Assembly: GCF_001467025.1 (NCBI RefSeq)
Contig: NZ_LNXV01000036.1
Location: 55,398-119,397, forward strand
Direction: 5' to 3'
DNA length: 64,000 bases
DNA from: Legionella brunensis
Lineage (GTDB): Bacteria; Pseudomonadota; Gammaproteobacteria; Legionellales; Legionellaceae
In this document: piece after piece, positions 50,001 to 57,893 of the stretch
How positions within the stretch are numbered: position 1 is the stretch's first letter
Layout: each line of letters opens with the position of its first letter
The notes under the pieces: generated by a model
What the model saw: the letters and a program-made list of their open reading frames with translations, nothing else
Database searches by the model: none
Told to the model about the DNA's origin: nothing
Translations under genes and position numbers: made by a program

Positions 50001-51104
50001 GTTGATCATCTTAAAACCATTGATAAATGGGCTGCAAAAGCTACAGTGAGTAATCAACAAATTTTAGATGTGTTTGCACAACGCTTATTGTTGACTAAAG
50101 ATGAAATCAATTTCCTAGATAAGATGGAAAAAATAGTTTCGCCAACCACTGTCATGTCACCTGATGGAGAGGCTTTCCTCAATCAGATGCAAATTACAAA
50201 ACCAAGCGAACGTATTCCCTTCCAACTAACAAAACTGGAAAATGGCAGCTATACGTTAACAACGACTAATAAGGCTATTCAGAGCGATTTAAATGAGCGT
50301 TTTGGTGTTGAGTTTAAGGTCACTGAAAAAGGATTAAGTTGTAATCTTTCACAAGAAGAATTGGCCAAATTGATGGTTAGCGTTGATAAACAGTACGAAG
50401 TTAAAAGGCAAGATTTATTGACAGAACCAACTTTCCGCTTAATCACTTTACCTGCTTTAAAGTCCAGTTACACCAAAGAAACTTTGCCACGTCTTAATGC
50501 CTTGCTTAGTGATAAAATTCCCGAGCAAGCAGGCCTTCTTGAGTTCTTATGGCGTCCCAACACTGGACTATCCTTACGCCTCACAGCCAAAACAGAAAGT
50601 CAAGTGCAAATGATTCAAGAAACCTTTGGTTTAAAAACAACACCCACAATGAATGTACCACTAATTATTGAGATCCCACCAGGGAAACTTCAAGCGTGTC
50701 AGCAAGCAATTAATCTCACCCATCAAAAAACATTGGGTACAGTTGTTATACTACCCCCTTCTAGTAAGTGGGAAAAGCTTCATGAGAGCATCCAATCTCC
50801 CAAAGAGGAAGTTGATGAAGAACTTAACGAAACCCAGCAGTTAATTAAACGATTTGAAGCGTTCACCACTATTAATGAAGAGACTCGTGGTTTAATCACA
50901 ACAGCAATTGCAGAAATGTCGCCTATTGATGTTTCGCAGTTACTTAGCTACAACGATGCTACATTAACAAATAAGGCGAATATCCAACATATTCTCAATG
51001 AAGAAGTCGACAAGATAGTCGTTATTGCTCAAGAAATTGAATTACAATCTGTTAGTAACGTGTCATCTAATCCTGGCTCAGATATGACAACATCTTATCT
51101 ATAA
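47001..51104 (+). CDS. Large multidomain protein with CE-clan protease-like and atypical-kinase-like motifs; candidate effector
   Basis: A 1367-aa protein, not recognised as a whole. An N-terminal region shows the order of a CE-clan (Ulp1/YopJ-type) cysteine protease: His219-Trp in GSHWTEALIHV, Asp240 in DYRDSM, Gln292 in SQEDGW and Cys298 in WSCGYRS. A central region has a kinase-like catalytic loop, GDRDG (Asp814) with Asn a few residues on, and a GFDYGK box (Asp836) like the DFG of atypical lipid or protein kinases. A Ser/Pro-rich linker (about 520-570) separates the two. The C terminus is helical and acidic. The ATG is preceded by AAGGAA. Both activities are inferred from motifs only. Confidence 0.65.
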   Translation: MEITSEMKKTLAVDKKNRIIKRYLQERFKEAYQDAWLDTPENYQHLAKAIDFFYELDDDNLALTMIGSDNESTILTYKEHFAKVAALLDKFVAFSEEIPPTATRFYEKEAILEGIKIRQHFESRSLRDLHAQGSNLGIAEKFLNAELGQGEWLGEVDLERALTKLGVRDRVHITRLNAEDIGMILHFEREKHGASQEPYTIPLLINCGSSGSLRSQGSHWTEALIHVNPATGTITVDYRDSMPVSPQVRTILNNAIHYNATSVVNDVERQYTAFPDVTDENLTINVVSDDSQEDGWSCGYRSLHNLLRHPNFPTTGIATDAPPWSTFVNAPYESISLRNAIYQLLLENLQIDEDFFDAMHLDKEAFKHLEDSENYGLDEEFAKRYMELLSNKPSVSTITTEHFAKEYTTLMEELSKIKVTTDRKSTVEQLKANIAKVTTSITLSSDAKIFALLDVIAIEYNAILGSSGGANSKLGKALFKFCDEQLGVTLSKGPSFHFKKDGLLLQMMTQLGKLPLKEEEDVLPSPKVVSSESTKISKSAPELRTPKTESPTISPSVNRIGSSVDPSQLKLLKKQDLSRIGTMFGDSQFCYGGKPGGVEPGFRAIDLDEAFFEQLLKIVPPEEATGDEVDAYKTLLKAIARIESQSGEPSQKLNDKRIAFATFVNVYAPNPHAPKELSPTMSWLCEQIKGAVSRNEKLSAWMYKLDYAESGAAKERKKANKEALREFVGTRLAGIFSDKNQRQEITWIRGPSGPHALLACGWKNGLRELKEFLHGGGEPDYNGVLVEDLEAPVKRAKHVPGLGRNLIFGIAIGDRDGIGKEGQNKGFAGNAFYGFDYGKPYEGDGVCGSLRDDFTFTNPGAKAPEFMRGSGTFGFARHIMYRNYSIFYDTPLSERMIGVHILKKMITGENPSEEVLKSYPGLRQELYRIQANTPTTENLLNRLGQIRRECPEDSPIEGLIDNLSMQVSTGKLSPFDLYFAEIKMDLIAQAQKTGMDFDELVDHLKTIDKWAAKATVSNQQILDVFAQRLLLTKDEINFLDKMEKIVSPTTVMSPDGEAFLNQMQITKPSERIPFQLTKLENGSYTLTTTNKAIQSDLNERFGVEFKVTEKGLSCNLSQEELAKLMVSVDKQYEVKRQDLLTEPTFRLITLPALKSSYTKETLPRLNALLSDKIPEQAGLLEFLWRPNTGLSLRLTAKTESQVQMIQETFGLKTTPTMNVPLIIEIPPGKLQACQQAINLTHQKTLGTVVILPPSSKWEKLHESIQSPKEEVDEELNETQQLIKRFEAFTTINEETRGLITTAIAEMSPIDVSQLLSYNDATLTNKANIQHILNEEVDKIVVIAQEIELQSVSNVSSNPGSDMTTSYL

Positions 51105-51107
51105 CTA

Positions 51108-51142
51108 AAAAACTTCAGGCTCATTATGAGCCTGAAGTTTTT
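51108..51142. terminator. Strong bidirectional terminator
   Basis: A 16-bp perfect stem (AAAAACTTCAGGCTCA with its complement) and a 3-nt loop, with A-run and T-run ends. It lies between the 1367-aa gene and the convergent 205-aa gene. Confidence 0.93.
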
Positions 51143-51152
51143 ACAGCATTTG

Positions 51153-51770
51153 TTAACGGGATAAACCTGGAAGAGTACCGTGAGAGTGACGATAATTGTC
51201 ACGTGGAGCTTCAGGGGGATAACCATAACCGCGGTCTGCAAGGCGTTTTACAGACTGGAGATAACGTTCTCCCCATGCTCCTGGGTCAAAATTGGTCACC
51301 ACAACGTTATAACTTAGATTAATGACCGATTCGAATGCTTTTCGTTGCGCCAGCTCATGACCACCAAAAGCCACTTGAACTTCTGTTTCCTGACTAATGC
51401 CGCCACTCTTGAGACGTTCTATCAACAAGTGAATCATTTTCTCAACTGTATAATACAATTTACAGTTTGACATTCCGGCAGAATACATATCTGCCCCTTT
51501 GGATGTCGTTAATTTAAAGCCATGATCATGAATTGCATAAACAAATTCGCGCTCATTAGAGCCCTCTATGGGTTCCGGCTCTACAACAAGTGGAGGAGAG
51601 ATTATTTGAATGGTCGGAGTAATGATAAACAATTCAAAATCAGCCCAACGCCACCAGAGTTGATAGATTTGCTCAATAAGCAAAACTGGATCAGTCTCAT
51701 TTTCGGATAAGAGTTTTCGTCCTTCCTCTGCTAGTGCAGTATATTCCTCAGAGGACATTTCGTTAACCAT
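51153..51770 (-). CDS. Conserved-looking hypothetical protein (205 aa)
   Basis: No family recognised. It is soluble, with an acidic N-terminal helix (SSEEYTALAEEGRKLLSE), a Trp-rich stretch (YQLWWRWADFELF), a beta-strand/Pro segment and a helical middle (VEKMIHLLIERLKSGG). The C terminus is Gly/Pro/Arg-rich with RGYGYPPEAPRDNYRHSHG. AGGTGT lies ahead of the ATG. It stands between the large effector-like gene and feoC and is not clearly linked to either. Codon use looks like its neighbours. Confidence 0.65.
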   Translation of the reverse strand: MVNEMSSEEYTALAEEGRKLLSENETDPVLLIEQIYQLWWRWADFELFIITPTIQIISPPLVVEPEPIEGSNEREFVYAIHDHGFKLTTSKGADMYSAGMSNCKLYYTVEKMIHLLIERLKSGGISQETEVQVAFGGHELAQRKAFESVINLSYNVVVTNFDPGAWGERYLQSVKRLADRGYGYPPEAPRDNYRHSHGTLPGLSR

Positions 51771-51862
51771 TTCAACACCTATGTAGCATTTGATATAACT
51801 ATCTTAGCCCAAAATAAGTTATCAAGCACCGCTAAAAGACTCAAGAAACTGTAAAATAACTG

Positions 51863-52096
51863 TTATTTTTTCGTATTGTTATATTGATAATATACAGGAG
51901 GCTGCGTTTTACACTTAAAGCAACGACTTTGGCAAGGGCTTTTTTCTTGGCAACACTCAATAATCCCTTTCTTAAGCCATATATCTAACATCGGTTGCAA
52001 AGTATGAATATCTATGTGAAATTGACGTGCTATTTGCTGATTACTAGCTACCTGCTCTCGTCTTAAAAAATCACGTATTTGCAGTAACATACTCAT
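51863..52096 (-). CDS. feoC: FeoC-like transcriptional regulator
   Basis: A 77-aa winged-helix protein of the FeoC family, which in enterobacteria carries an Fe-S cluster and stabilises FeoB. The N-terminal helix-turn-helix is MLLQIRDFLRREQVASNQQI with HIDIHTLQPMLDIWLKKGII. The Cys cluster CCQEKSPCQSRCFKCK (about 48-63) is the expected Fe-S region. It overlaps the feoB 3' end by 26 bp in another frame, so the genes form one message. Confidence 0.85.
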   Translation of the reverse strand: MSMLLQIRDFLRREQVASNQQIARQFHIDIHTLQPMLDIWLKKGIIECCQEKSPCQSRCFKCKTQPPVYYQYNNTKK

Positions 52097-54311
52097 CTCC
52101 GGAAGATAATTGACGTAAAACGCCCCATGAGATAATAACAGCTGAGGTAATAATTAATACCCAAGCTAAGGATTGTTGTGGATGGGAAGTGAACGTGGCC
52201 AATTGATAAACTAATACTGCGCTCAGATAAGCAACAACAAAAGACCATATGATAGAAAACCACATTAATTTACTGCTCGCCTCTTGGCGAATAACTGCCA
52301 TAGTAGAAACACAAGGAATGTAGAGCAAAATAAATACTAAGTAGGCATAAGCACCAGCCTTTCCATCAAAACGTTCAACCATCATCCCATAAACGGATTG
52401 CGATACTTCATTATCAGGAGCACTTGCGACCAAAGGATTTAAGAGAGCTTGTCCCAACTCACTTAAATTTTGAGGGATTGACCACAATGCTGTCTGTAAT
52501 GATCCCCAAAAATCAAAGCTTGCAGCAGAAATTTGGCCTAAGTGGCCAAGTTGGGCATACAGCGTATTTAAAGAGCCAACAACCACTTCTTTTGCCAGCA
52601 TGCCTGTCAATAATCCTACTGTTGCTGGCCAGTTATCCTGATGCAGCCCCATAGGAGCAAAAATAGGCGTCAACCATTGACCTAGCAAAGACAAGACCGA
52701 ATGTGTATTTGCTTCACCGCTGCTGATTCCTCCTTCAACAGTTAATGCATTTAATCCTCCTAAAATGACACAAACAGGAATAATCAAACGACCTGCACGA
52801 ATCACAAAATGCCGTAAACGCAATGAGGTTTCTTTTAGCAACCGTTTTAAAGCCGGCTTATGATAAGCTGGTAACTCCAAAATTAAAGGAGATGCCTGGC
52901 CGCGCAACGTTGTTTTACGTAAAACAAAGCCCGTTAACACCGCCATCAAGATACCCATTAAATAAAGAGAAAAAACCACATTTTGTCCACCCGTTGGAAA
53001 AAAAGCAGCAACAAATACCGCATAAATTGCTAAGCGAGCACTACAAGACATAAATGGACTCATCATCACTGTTAGTAATCGATCTCTTTCTGAGTCGAGT
53101 GTTCGCGCTGCCATGATGGCAGGAACATTACAACCAAAACCAACGATCATCGGTACAAAAGATTTTCCTGGCAAACCTAAAGCACGCATGATTTTATCAA
53201 CTACAAATGCAGCACGAGCCATATAGCCAGAAGCTTCCAATAAAGACAAAAAGAAAAACATTGCAGCGATTACTGGAATAAAGGTTAGCGTGGTATTAAT
53301 ACCTTTACCAATGCCATTTGCAACTAAGGCAATCAACCAATTAGGCATGTGAAGTTGTTGTAAAACCCAGGCGCTTCCCTGAACAAAGAGGGTATCTGTG
53401 GTGATATCAAAGAAATCCTGGAATGCACCACCGATATTAATGGCGAACAAAAACATGAGGTACATCATGGTCAAAAATATGGGTAAGGCAAAATAGCGAT
53501 GCAAAACCAAGCGATCAAGTTTAGCTGTAAAATGCTCGCTTGTATCGCTTTCTTTTTTTTGAACGTTTAAAACAAATTCATGAATTTTTTGATAGCGGGC
53601 ATCCGCTAAGAGAATATCTAATTCTTGCCCCTTTTCTTCCATTACGCACGCAATATCTTCATTGCTATTTAGTAAATGATTATCTCCTTCTAAAATGCGC
53701 CGAGCGTAATAGCTTCTCAATTGGCGGACAACCCCTACCTTTGACAATTGCTGCTCTAAATCTTGTAGAACATCCTTTATTCCCTGAGAAAACTGCAACT
53801 CAAGCGCATTAGCCGGCTTGGGATTTTCACAAATAACCTGATTGAGGACATCGATCCCAATTTTTTTGTGAGCCTGCATAGGAAGAACCGGACACTGTAA
53901 TTGCTTTGCTAATGCTTGAATATCAATTTTAATACCACGTTGTGAAGCAATGTCCATCATATTCAACACAAGAATAACAGGTTTTCCTAACTCTAAAATT
54001 TGGCTGGTTAAATAGAGGTGCCGCTCTAAATGACAAGCATCAATGACATTGATGATAATGTCAGCATCCAAAGTTACTAATGCACTCGCAGCAATTTGCT
54101 CATCCTGGCTAGAGGTTGTCGAAGAACTTAACGAATAAACACCTGGTAAGTCAGTTACCTGGATTACTGTTTCTTTTAAGGAATAAGAACCTGTTTTCTT
54201 TTCAACAGTCACACCAGGCCAATTGCCAACGCGTTGATTAGCTCCAGTTAACGCATTAAAGAGTGTGGTTTTGCCGCAATTGGGGTTGCCTACCAATAAA
54301 ATATGCGTCAT
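52071..54311 (-). CDS. feoB: Ferrous iron transport protein B
   Basis: A GTP-dependent inner-membrane Fe2+ importer, 746 aa. The N-terminal G domain has G1 GNPNCGKTT (about 8-16), G3 DLPGVYSL and G4 NMMD, followed by a helical GDI region. The C-terminal membrane domain includes the Gate motifs (PFMSCSARLAIY and CVSTMAVIRQE) with the Cys residues thought to handle iron. The start is ATG 54311, overlapping the feoA stop by 4 bp. FeoB is known to matter for Legionella growth in low iron. Confidence 0.97.
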   Translation of the reverse strand: MTHILLVGNPNCGKTTLFNALTGANQRVGNWPGVTVEKKTGSYSLKETVIQVTDLPGVYSLSSSTTSSQDEQIAASALVTLDADIIINVIDACHLERHLYLTSQILELGKPVILVLNMMDIASQRGIKIDIQALAKQLQCPVLPMQAHKKIGIDVLNQVICENPKPANALELQFSQGIKDVLQDLEQQLSKVGVVRQLRSYYARRILEGDNHLLNSNEDIACVMEEKGQELDILLADARYQKIHEFVLNVQKKESDTSEHFTAKLDRLVLHRYFALPIFLTMMYLMFLFAINIGGAFQDFFDITTDTLFVQGSAWVLQQLHMPNWLIALVANGIGKGINTTLTFIPVIAAMFFFLSLLEASGYMARAAFVVDKIMRALGLPGKSFVPMIVGFGCNVPAIMAARTLDSERDRLLTVMMSPFMSCSARLAIYAVFVAAFFPTGGQNVVFSLYLMGILMAVLTGFVLRKTTLRGQASPLILELPAYHKPALKRLLKETSLRLRHFVIRAGRLIIPVCVILGGLNALTVEGGISSGEANTHSVLSLLGQWLTPIFAPMGLHQDNWPATVGLLTGMLAKEVVVGSLNTLYAQLGHLGQISAASFDFWGSLQTALWSIPQNLSELGQALLNPLVASAPDNEVSQSVYGMMVERFDGKAGAYAYLVFILLYIPCVSTMAVIRQEASSKLMWFSIIWSFVVAYLSAVLVYQLATFTSHPQQSLAWVLIITSAVIISWGVLRQLSSGDEYVTANT

Positions 54312-54535
54312 ATGCGCTCCCAAATTAATTCTGCCGCCTCTTCTTTACGTAGGGTTAAAGAAGTGCCGCGCACTTCAACTTGCAGGGGACAACCTAAAGG
54401 AGCCACTCTAATGACTGAAATTTCTACACCACGAGTAATACCTAATGATAGTAGTCGTCTTCTATACAATAAGTCTGTTTGACCAAAATCGACTAAGCGA
54501 ACTCGGTCGCCTTTTACAAGCTCAGTAATGCGCAT
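54308..54535 (-). CDS. feoA: Ferrous iron transport protein A
   Basis: A 75-aa SH3-like cytosolic protein that works with FeoB. It has the family pattern VRLVDFGQTDLLYRRRLLSLGI and GVEISVIRVAPLGCPLQVEV. The start is taken as ATG 54535 (MRITELVKGDRV); the frame extends six codons upstream. It is the first gene of feoABC, with a Fur box 44-62 bp before the start. Confidence 0.93.
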   Translation of the reverse strand: MRITELVKGDRVRLVDFGQTDLLYRRRLLSLGITRGVEISVIRVAPLGCPLQVEVRGTSLTLRKEEAAELIWERI

Positions 54536-54578
54536 GAAGTTAAATCTAATCAACTAAAAGTAAAAGTGTAACACAAAT

Positions 54579-54597
54579 GATATCGAGAATCATTCTC
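54579..54597. promoter_or_regulatory. Fur box upstream of feoA
   Basis: The 19-bp stretch GATATCGAGAATCATTCTC matches the Fur consensus (GATAATGATAATCATTATC) at 15 of 19 positions. It lies just ahead of feoA, as expected for iron repression of feoABC. Confidence 0.85.
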
Positions 54598-54707
54598 ATT
54601 TTAGAAAAAAAATAGTCATCCTTTTATTTTTAATGCCCCCTAAATATTCTCTCAAACATAGAGATATTACATCGCGTATAGGCAATTGGCATCACTGAGC
54701 ATGCTAT

Positions 54708-55028
54708 TTACCGCTTATTAATGGGATAACCTGCCTGTTCCCACGCACCGATACCTCCTTCAAGACTAAATACTTCTAGTGAGGAATCTTCAGCTACCAG
54801 TTTTTCACAAGCGTTCATACTGCGTTTCCCCGCTTTGCAATGAAAAACCAATTTTTTTGCCCCTGCATCCGGCAAGCGTTTTACAGAGATAGTATCAAGA
54901 GGTATAGAAATTGCAGCAGAAATATTTTCTGCAGCATGCTCTTCAGGTTCGCGAACATCAATAAGGACCGCTACTTTTTTTTCAAGCCAATCTTTTAATG
55001 TGGCCGCATCGATTGTTTTAATTGTCAT
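54708..55028 (-). CDS. Rhodanese-like sulfurtransferase
   Basis: A single-domain 106-aa rhodanese. The catalytic loop is CKAGKRS (Cys about 67), preceded by LIDVREPEEH, and it ends with LEGGIGAWEQAGYP. Such proteins carry persulfide sulfur on the Cys for thiosulfate or other sulfur transfer. A specific partner cannot be told. It stands alone after the feo region and diverges from the next gene. Confidence 0.9.
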   Translation of the reverse strand: MTIKTIDAATLKDWLEKKVAVLIDVREPEEHAAENISAAISIPLDTISVKRLPDAGAKKLVFHCKAGKRSMNACEKLVAEDSSLEVFSLEGGIGAWEQAGYPINKR

Positions 55029-55151
55029 TGCAATTCCTCCCTTAAATTTGCGCCCATGACTTTAACATCATTATGATAATCTTTTCATCCTTTTATTTTT
55101 TTGTGCAAACGTGCTACATTATGCACTCTTTTGAAACCCAAGAAGATTAAC

Positions 55152-55877
55152 ATGAAAGTCAGTTTTTTCAATCCATTTTTAGGAATCATTGAAACAAATA
55201 ATGCTCCACACGCCCGCACAAAGCGTACTTCTTTAGGTACTAAGTTTAAAGATGCCTTTGCCGTGCTCCATGGCAGCAAAGAAAATGTTGGCTTATTTGA
55301 TTATGCATCTTTGTTTATAGCCGCAGTAGCACTCGAGTGGCTAAGATGGTGCATAGACAATAAAGACAACAATAAACTTGCTGCCTGGCTAATGCTTCCT
55401 GCCGCTATTGTGAATATTCCCTTATATATTGTCAGGCTTGTGGTTTGTGCTGTGGCTACTCTAATTACAGCTCCAGTAACCCTAGCGGTCTCTGCCATAG
55501 CCAATTTTCTTAATGCTCAAACCCAAGAAGAAGCTTTATCCATCAAAGGCGAAACACCCAGTGGCAGCTACTATACACTTCAGCGTTTCCTTGCAGAAAA
55601 TGACATTGACGTTGAAGACCTTCGTGCAGGAATTCATACTGATGAAGCCAAAACCAAACACCTGATACTCTCACACAAAATAGTAACAGATGGCAAAACT
55701 GAATATGTACCCATCAAAAACTTCGATATTAAACTTAATTCCTTGCACCAGAAACACTCCTTATCTGCCTTCTTCAAACTTAATATGGGTCAAATAGTAC
55801 ATAACCTGGAAAATAACCCCAACACTGCAAACAATGCAGACAAAATTTTTGCTAGCATTGTCAATCCTGCACCCTAA
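55152..55877 (+). CDS. Membrane-associated hypothetical protein
   Basis: A 241-aa protein, no family recognised. A hydrophobic segment at about 57-73 (ASLFIAAVALEWLRW) and a longer one at about 85-130 (LMLPAAIVNIPLYIVRLVVC, AVATLITAPVTLAVSAIANF) suggest two to three membrane passes. A soluble C-terminal half follows (about 130-241). The start is ATG 55152 after AAGAAG; the frame upstream of it has no support. Two membrane passes plus a soluble tail are also seen in some Legionella effectors, but there is no direct evidence here. Confidence 0.6.
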   Translation: MKVSFFNPFLGIIETNNAPHARTKRTSLGTKFKDAFAVLHGSKENVGLFDYASLFIAAVALEWLRWCIDNKDNNKLAAWLMLPAAIVNIPLYIVRLVVCAVATLITAPVTLAVSAIANFLNAQTQEEALSIKGETPSGSYYTLQRFLAENDIDVEDLRAGIHTDEAKTKHLILSHKIVTDGKTEYVPIKNFDIKLNSLHQKHSLSAFFKLNMGQIVHNLENNPNTANNADKIFASIVNPAP

Positions 55878-55946
55878 TGATTTCAACCTACCAGATTTCC
55901 AAGATGACTCTGGTAGGCCTTTCTGCGAAGCCTCATCTGCACTCTG

Positions 55947-57032
55947 CTACATTATATTTTGTGCAACCCGACGCGGGTGACGTCTTAGATAATCGATAGA
56001 TTGCATTTCTTGCAGGCGACTTAGTGTTCTTTTAAATGCTTGGCTCATTTCCCCCTGGACATACAACGCCTCCAACGGGACTGCCGCTGACATAACTACT
56101 CGAATTCCTCGGTCATACATCACATCAATAAAATGAATCAATAAAATAACATGGACTGTATCGCTTGCCGTCAATGCAGGAATATTAGAAACAAAAACCG
56201 TGTCAAAGCGCGTAGCAATTTCCAAATAATCCAGCTGACTACGTGGTAAATTGCAAATCACATTAAACTCAAACCATACAGCCCTTTCACTGCATTTTAC
56301 AAAAGGAATACTACGATTCTGTACGGCTAAGCTGCCGCCCTCTTCAATTTCACCGCCAATTGCAGCGAACTGCTCAGCCAAACTATTCTCTGTTGTCAGG
56401 TTTAATGGATAAAGATACGCTGTACATAAAGGTTCCCGTCCCAAACGATAATCTCTTTTTTCTCCTAAAGAGATGACTTCACAATGCGTTTTTATAAGCG
56501 CAATGGCTGGCAAGAACCGTACTCGCTGGATACCATTTAGGTATAATTCATCAGGAGGGGTATTTGAGGTCGCAACCAGAACAATGCCTTCGGCAAATAA
56601 TGCCTGTAACATCTCGGCTAAAATCATAGCATGCGCAACATCATGAACTAAAAACTCATCAAAACATAATAATCGGATGGTCTTTGCAAGCTCTGCAGCA
56701 ATACGTTTTAGGGGATCTTTTTGCCCTTGTAAACGACGTAATTGTCCATCGACTTGCTGCATGAAATGATGAAAATGTATGCGTACTTTTTGCTCCTCTG
56801 CGACATATTGATAAAATAAATCCATTAAGTAAGTTTTACCCACACCGACAGGACCGTATAAATAAAGTCCAACCGGTTGTGGTAGCTTTTGCAACCAATT
56901 AAGCCATGAGCGCCGAGGCAATTGCAAATCTTCAGCCAACCGTTGCATGGAGGCTAAGACTTTGCGCTGTAAGGGATCATCTTCAATATCACCGCGAGCG
57001 ATGGCCTCCTCATAGCATTGTATTAACCTCAT
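55947..57032 (-). CDS. zapE: Cell division protein ZapE (AFG1-like ATPase)
   Basis: An AAA-type ATPase that modulates Z-ring assembly, 361 aa. Walker A is YGPVGVGKTYLMD (about 54-66), Walker B is LLCFDEFLVHDVAHAMIL, and sensor-like segments are VATSNTPPDELYLNGIQR and a C-terminal RTLSRLQEM. Its ATG overlaps the stop of the preceding hydrolase gene by 4 bp, indicating coupling. Confidence 0.93.
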   Translation of the reverse strand: MRLIQCYEEAIARGDIEDDPLQRKVLASMQRLAEDLQLPRRSWLNWLQKLPQPVGLYLYGPVGVGKTYLMDLFYQYVAEEQKVRIHFHHFMQQVDGQLRRLQGQKDPLKRIAAELAKTIRLLCFDEFLVHDVAHAMILAEMLQALFAEGIVLVATSNTPPDELYLNGIQRVRFLPAIALIKTHCEVISLGEKRDYRLGREPLCTAYLYPLNLTTENSLAEQFAAIGGEIEEGGSLAVQNRSIPFVKCSERAVWFEFNVICNLPRSQLDYLEIATRFDTVFVSNIPALTASDTVHVILLIHFIDVMYDRGIRVVMSAAVPLEALYVQGEMSQAFKRTLSRLQEMQSIDYLRRHPRRVAQNIM

Positions 57033-57691
57033 AATACCGTTACCTGTCTGCGAATAGCATCGATAAGTTGCGCTTTAAGATCCAGCAACTTTCCGTGAAA
57101 AAAATGTCCAGTATCAGCCAAGCGAATAACAGGTAATGTACTGGCTGATTCTTTTGCAAAATCAAAGACTACGGAAGCGGGAACAACCTCATCTTCATCC
57201 CCCTGGACAATTAACCAAGGATAGGGAGCAGGTTGAAATTCATGATAATTATAGTGATGCACCGGTGGCGCTATCGTAATCAACATTTCGTGTGGACATT
57301 GGGCAGCAGCACGATAAGCAACATAAGAACCGAAAGAAAATCCAGCAAAAAACATTTTTGAATTTTCTTTTTCATGCTGCCAACGTCGTACCAAATCGAG
57401 CATGTCCTCACTTTCACCAAGACCACTATCATAACTTCCTGACGATTGTCCAACACCCCGAAAATTAAAGCGCAAGCTTGGAATACCAAGTTCTTTAAAA
57501 ACACGAGACAAAGTTGTGACCACTTTATTATTCATTGTTCCACCCTGCAATGAATGAGGATGGCCTAGAAAGGCGACGTAGTTGTCATTCAAATGAGGCG
57601 GAACTGTTAATATCGCTTCCAACACACCTTGTGCACCTGTAAAAACAAAAGGATGTTCACCTGCAGTATCTAGTTTTTCTGTTAGCAACAT
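57029..57691 (-). CDS. Alpha/beta hydrolase (serine esterase-like)
   Basis: A 220-aa hydrolase of the short dienelactone-hydrolase-like type. It has the oxyanion region LGHPHSLQGGTMNNKVV, the FNFRGVGQSSGSYD strand, the nucleophile elbow GFSFGS, the catalytic Asp in QGDEDEVVP and His in TGHFFHG. The substrate is unknown. The start is placed at ATG 57691; neither this nor the ATG at 57730 has a clear ribosome site. It overlaps zapE by 4 bp. Confidence 0.85.
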   Translation of the reverse strand: MLLTEKLDTAGEHPFVFTGAQGVLEAILTVPPHLNDNYVAFLGHPHSLQGGTMNNKVVTTLSRVFKELGIPSLRFNFRGVGQSSGSYDSGLGESEDMLDLVRRWQHEKENSKMFFAGFSFGSYVAYRAAAQCPHEMLITIAPPVHHYNYHEFQPAPYPWLIVQGDEDEVVPASVVFDFAKESASTLPVIRLADTGHFFHGKLLDLKAQLIDAIRRQVTVL

Positions 57692-57824
57692 AAAAATTGT
57701 ATAAAATTTTAAAACACAATGATAACGCATCTTGCAATTTCATGCGCGTTCTTTAAGATCAATCAGGCACCGACAATTTGCGGTGACTTTTTTTAATTAT
57801 AATAATTATTGGAGGACTTGATCC

Positions 57825-57893
57825 ATGAGACAGGTACCCGTGTCAGTTGATTTTCTTCATGCTATTACCTCAAATGCAAGGGGACTAGCATGA
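57825..57893 (+). CDS. Possible 22-codon leader peptide coupled to panB
   Basis: A strong ribosome site GGAGG (57811-57815) and an ATG at 57825 open a 22-codon frame (MRQVPVSVDFLHAITSNARG...). Its TGA overlaps the panB ATG as ATGA. The spacing from ribosome site to ATG is about 9 nt. The layout looks like translational coupling or a regulatory upstream reading frame. It might instead be the tail of a lost gene. No family is recognised, and translation is unproven. Confidence 0.45.
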   Translation: MRQVPVSVDFLHAITSNARGLA

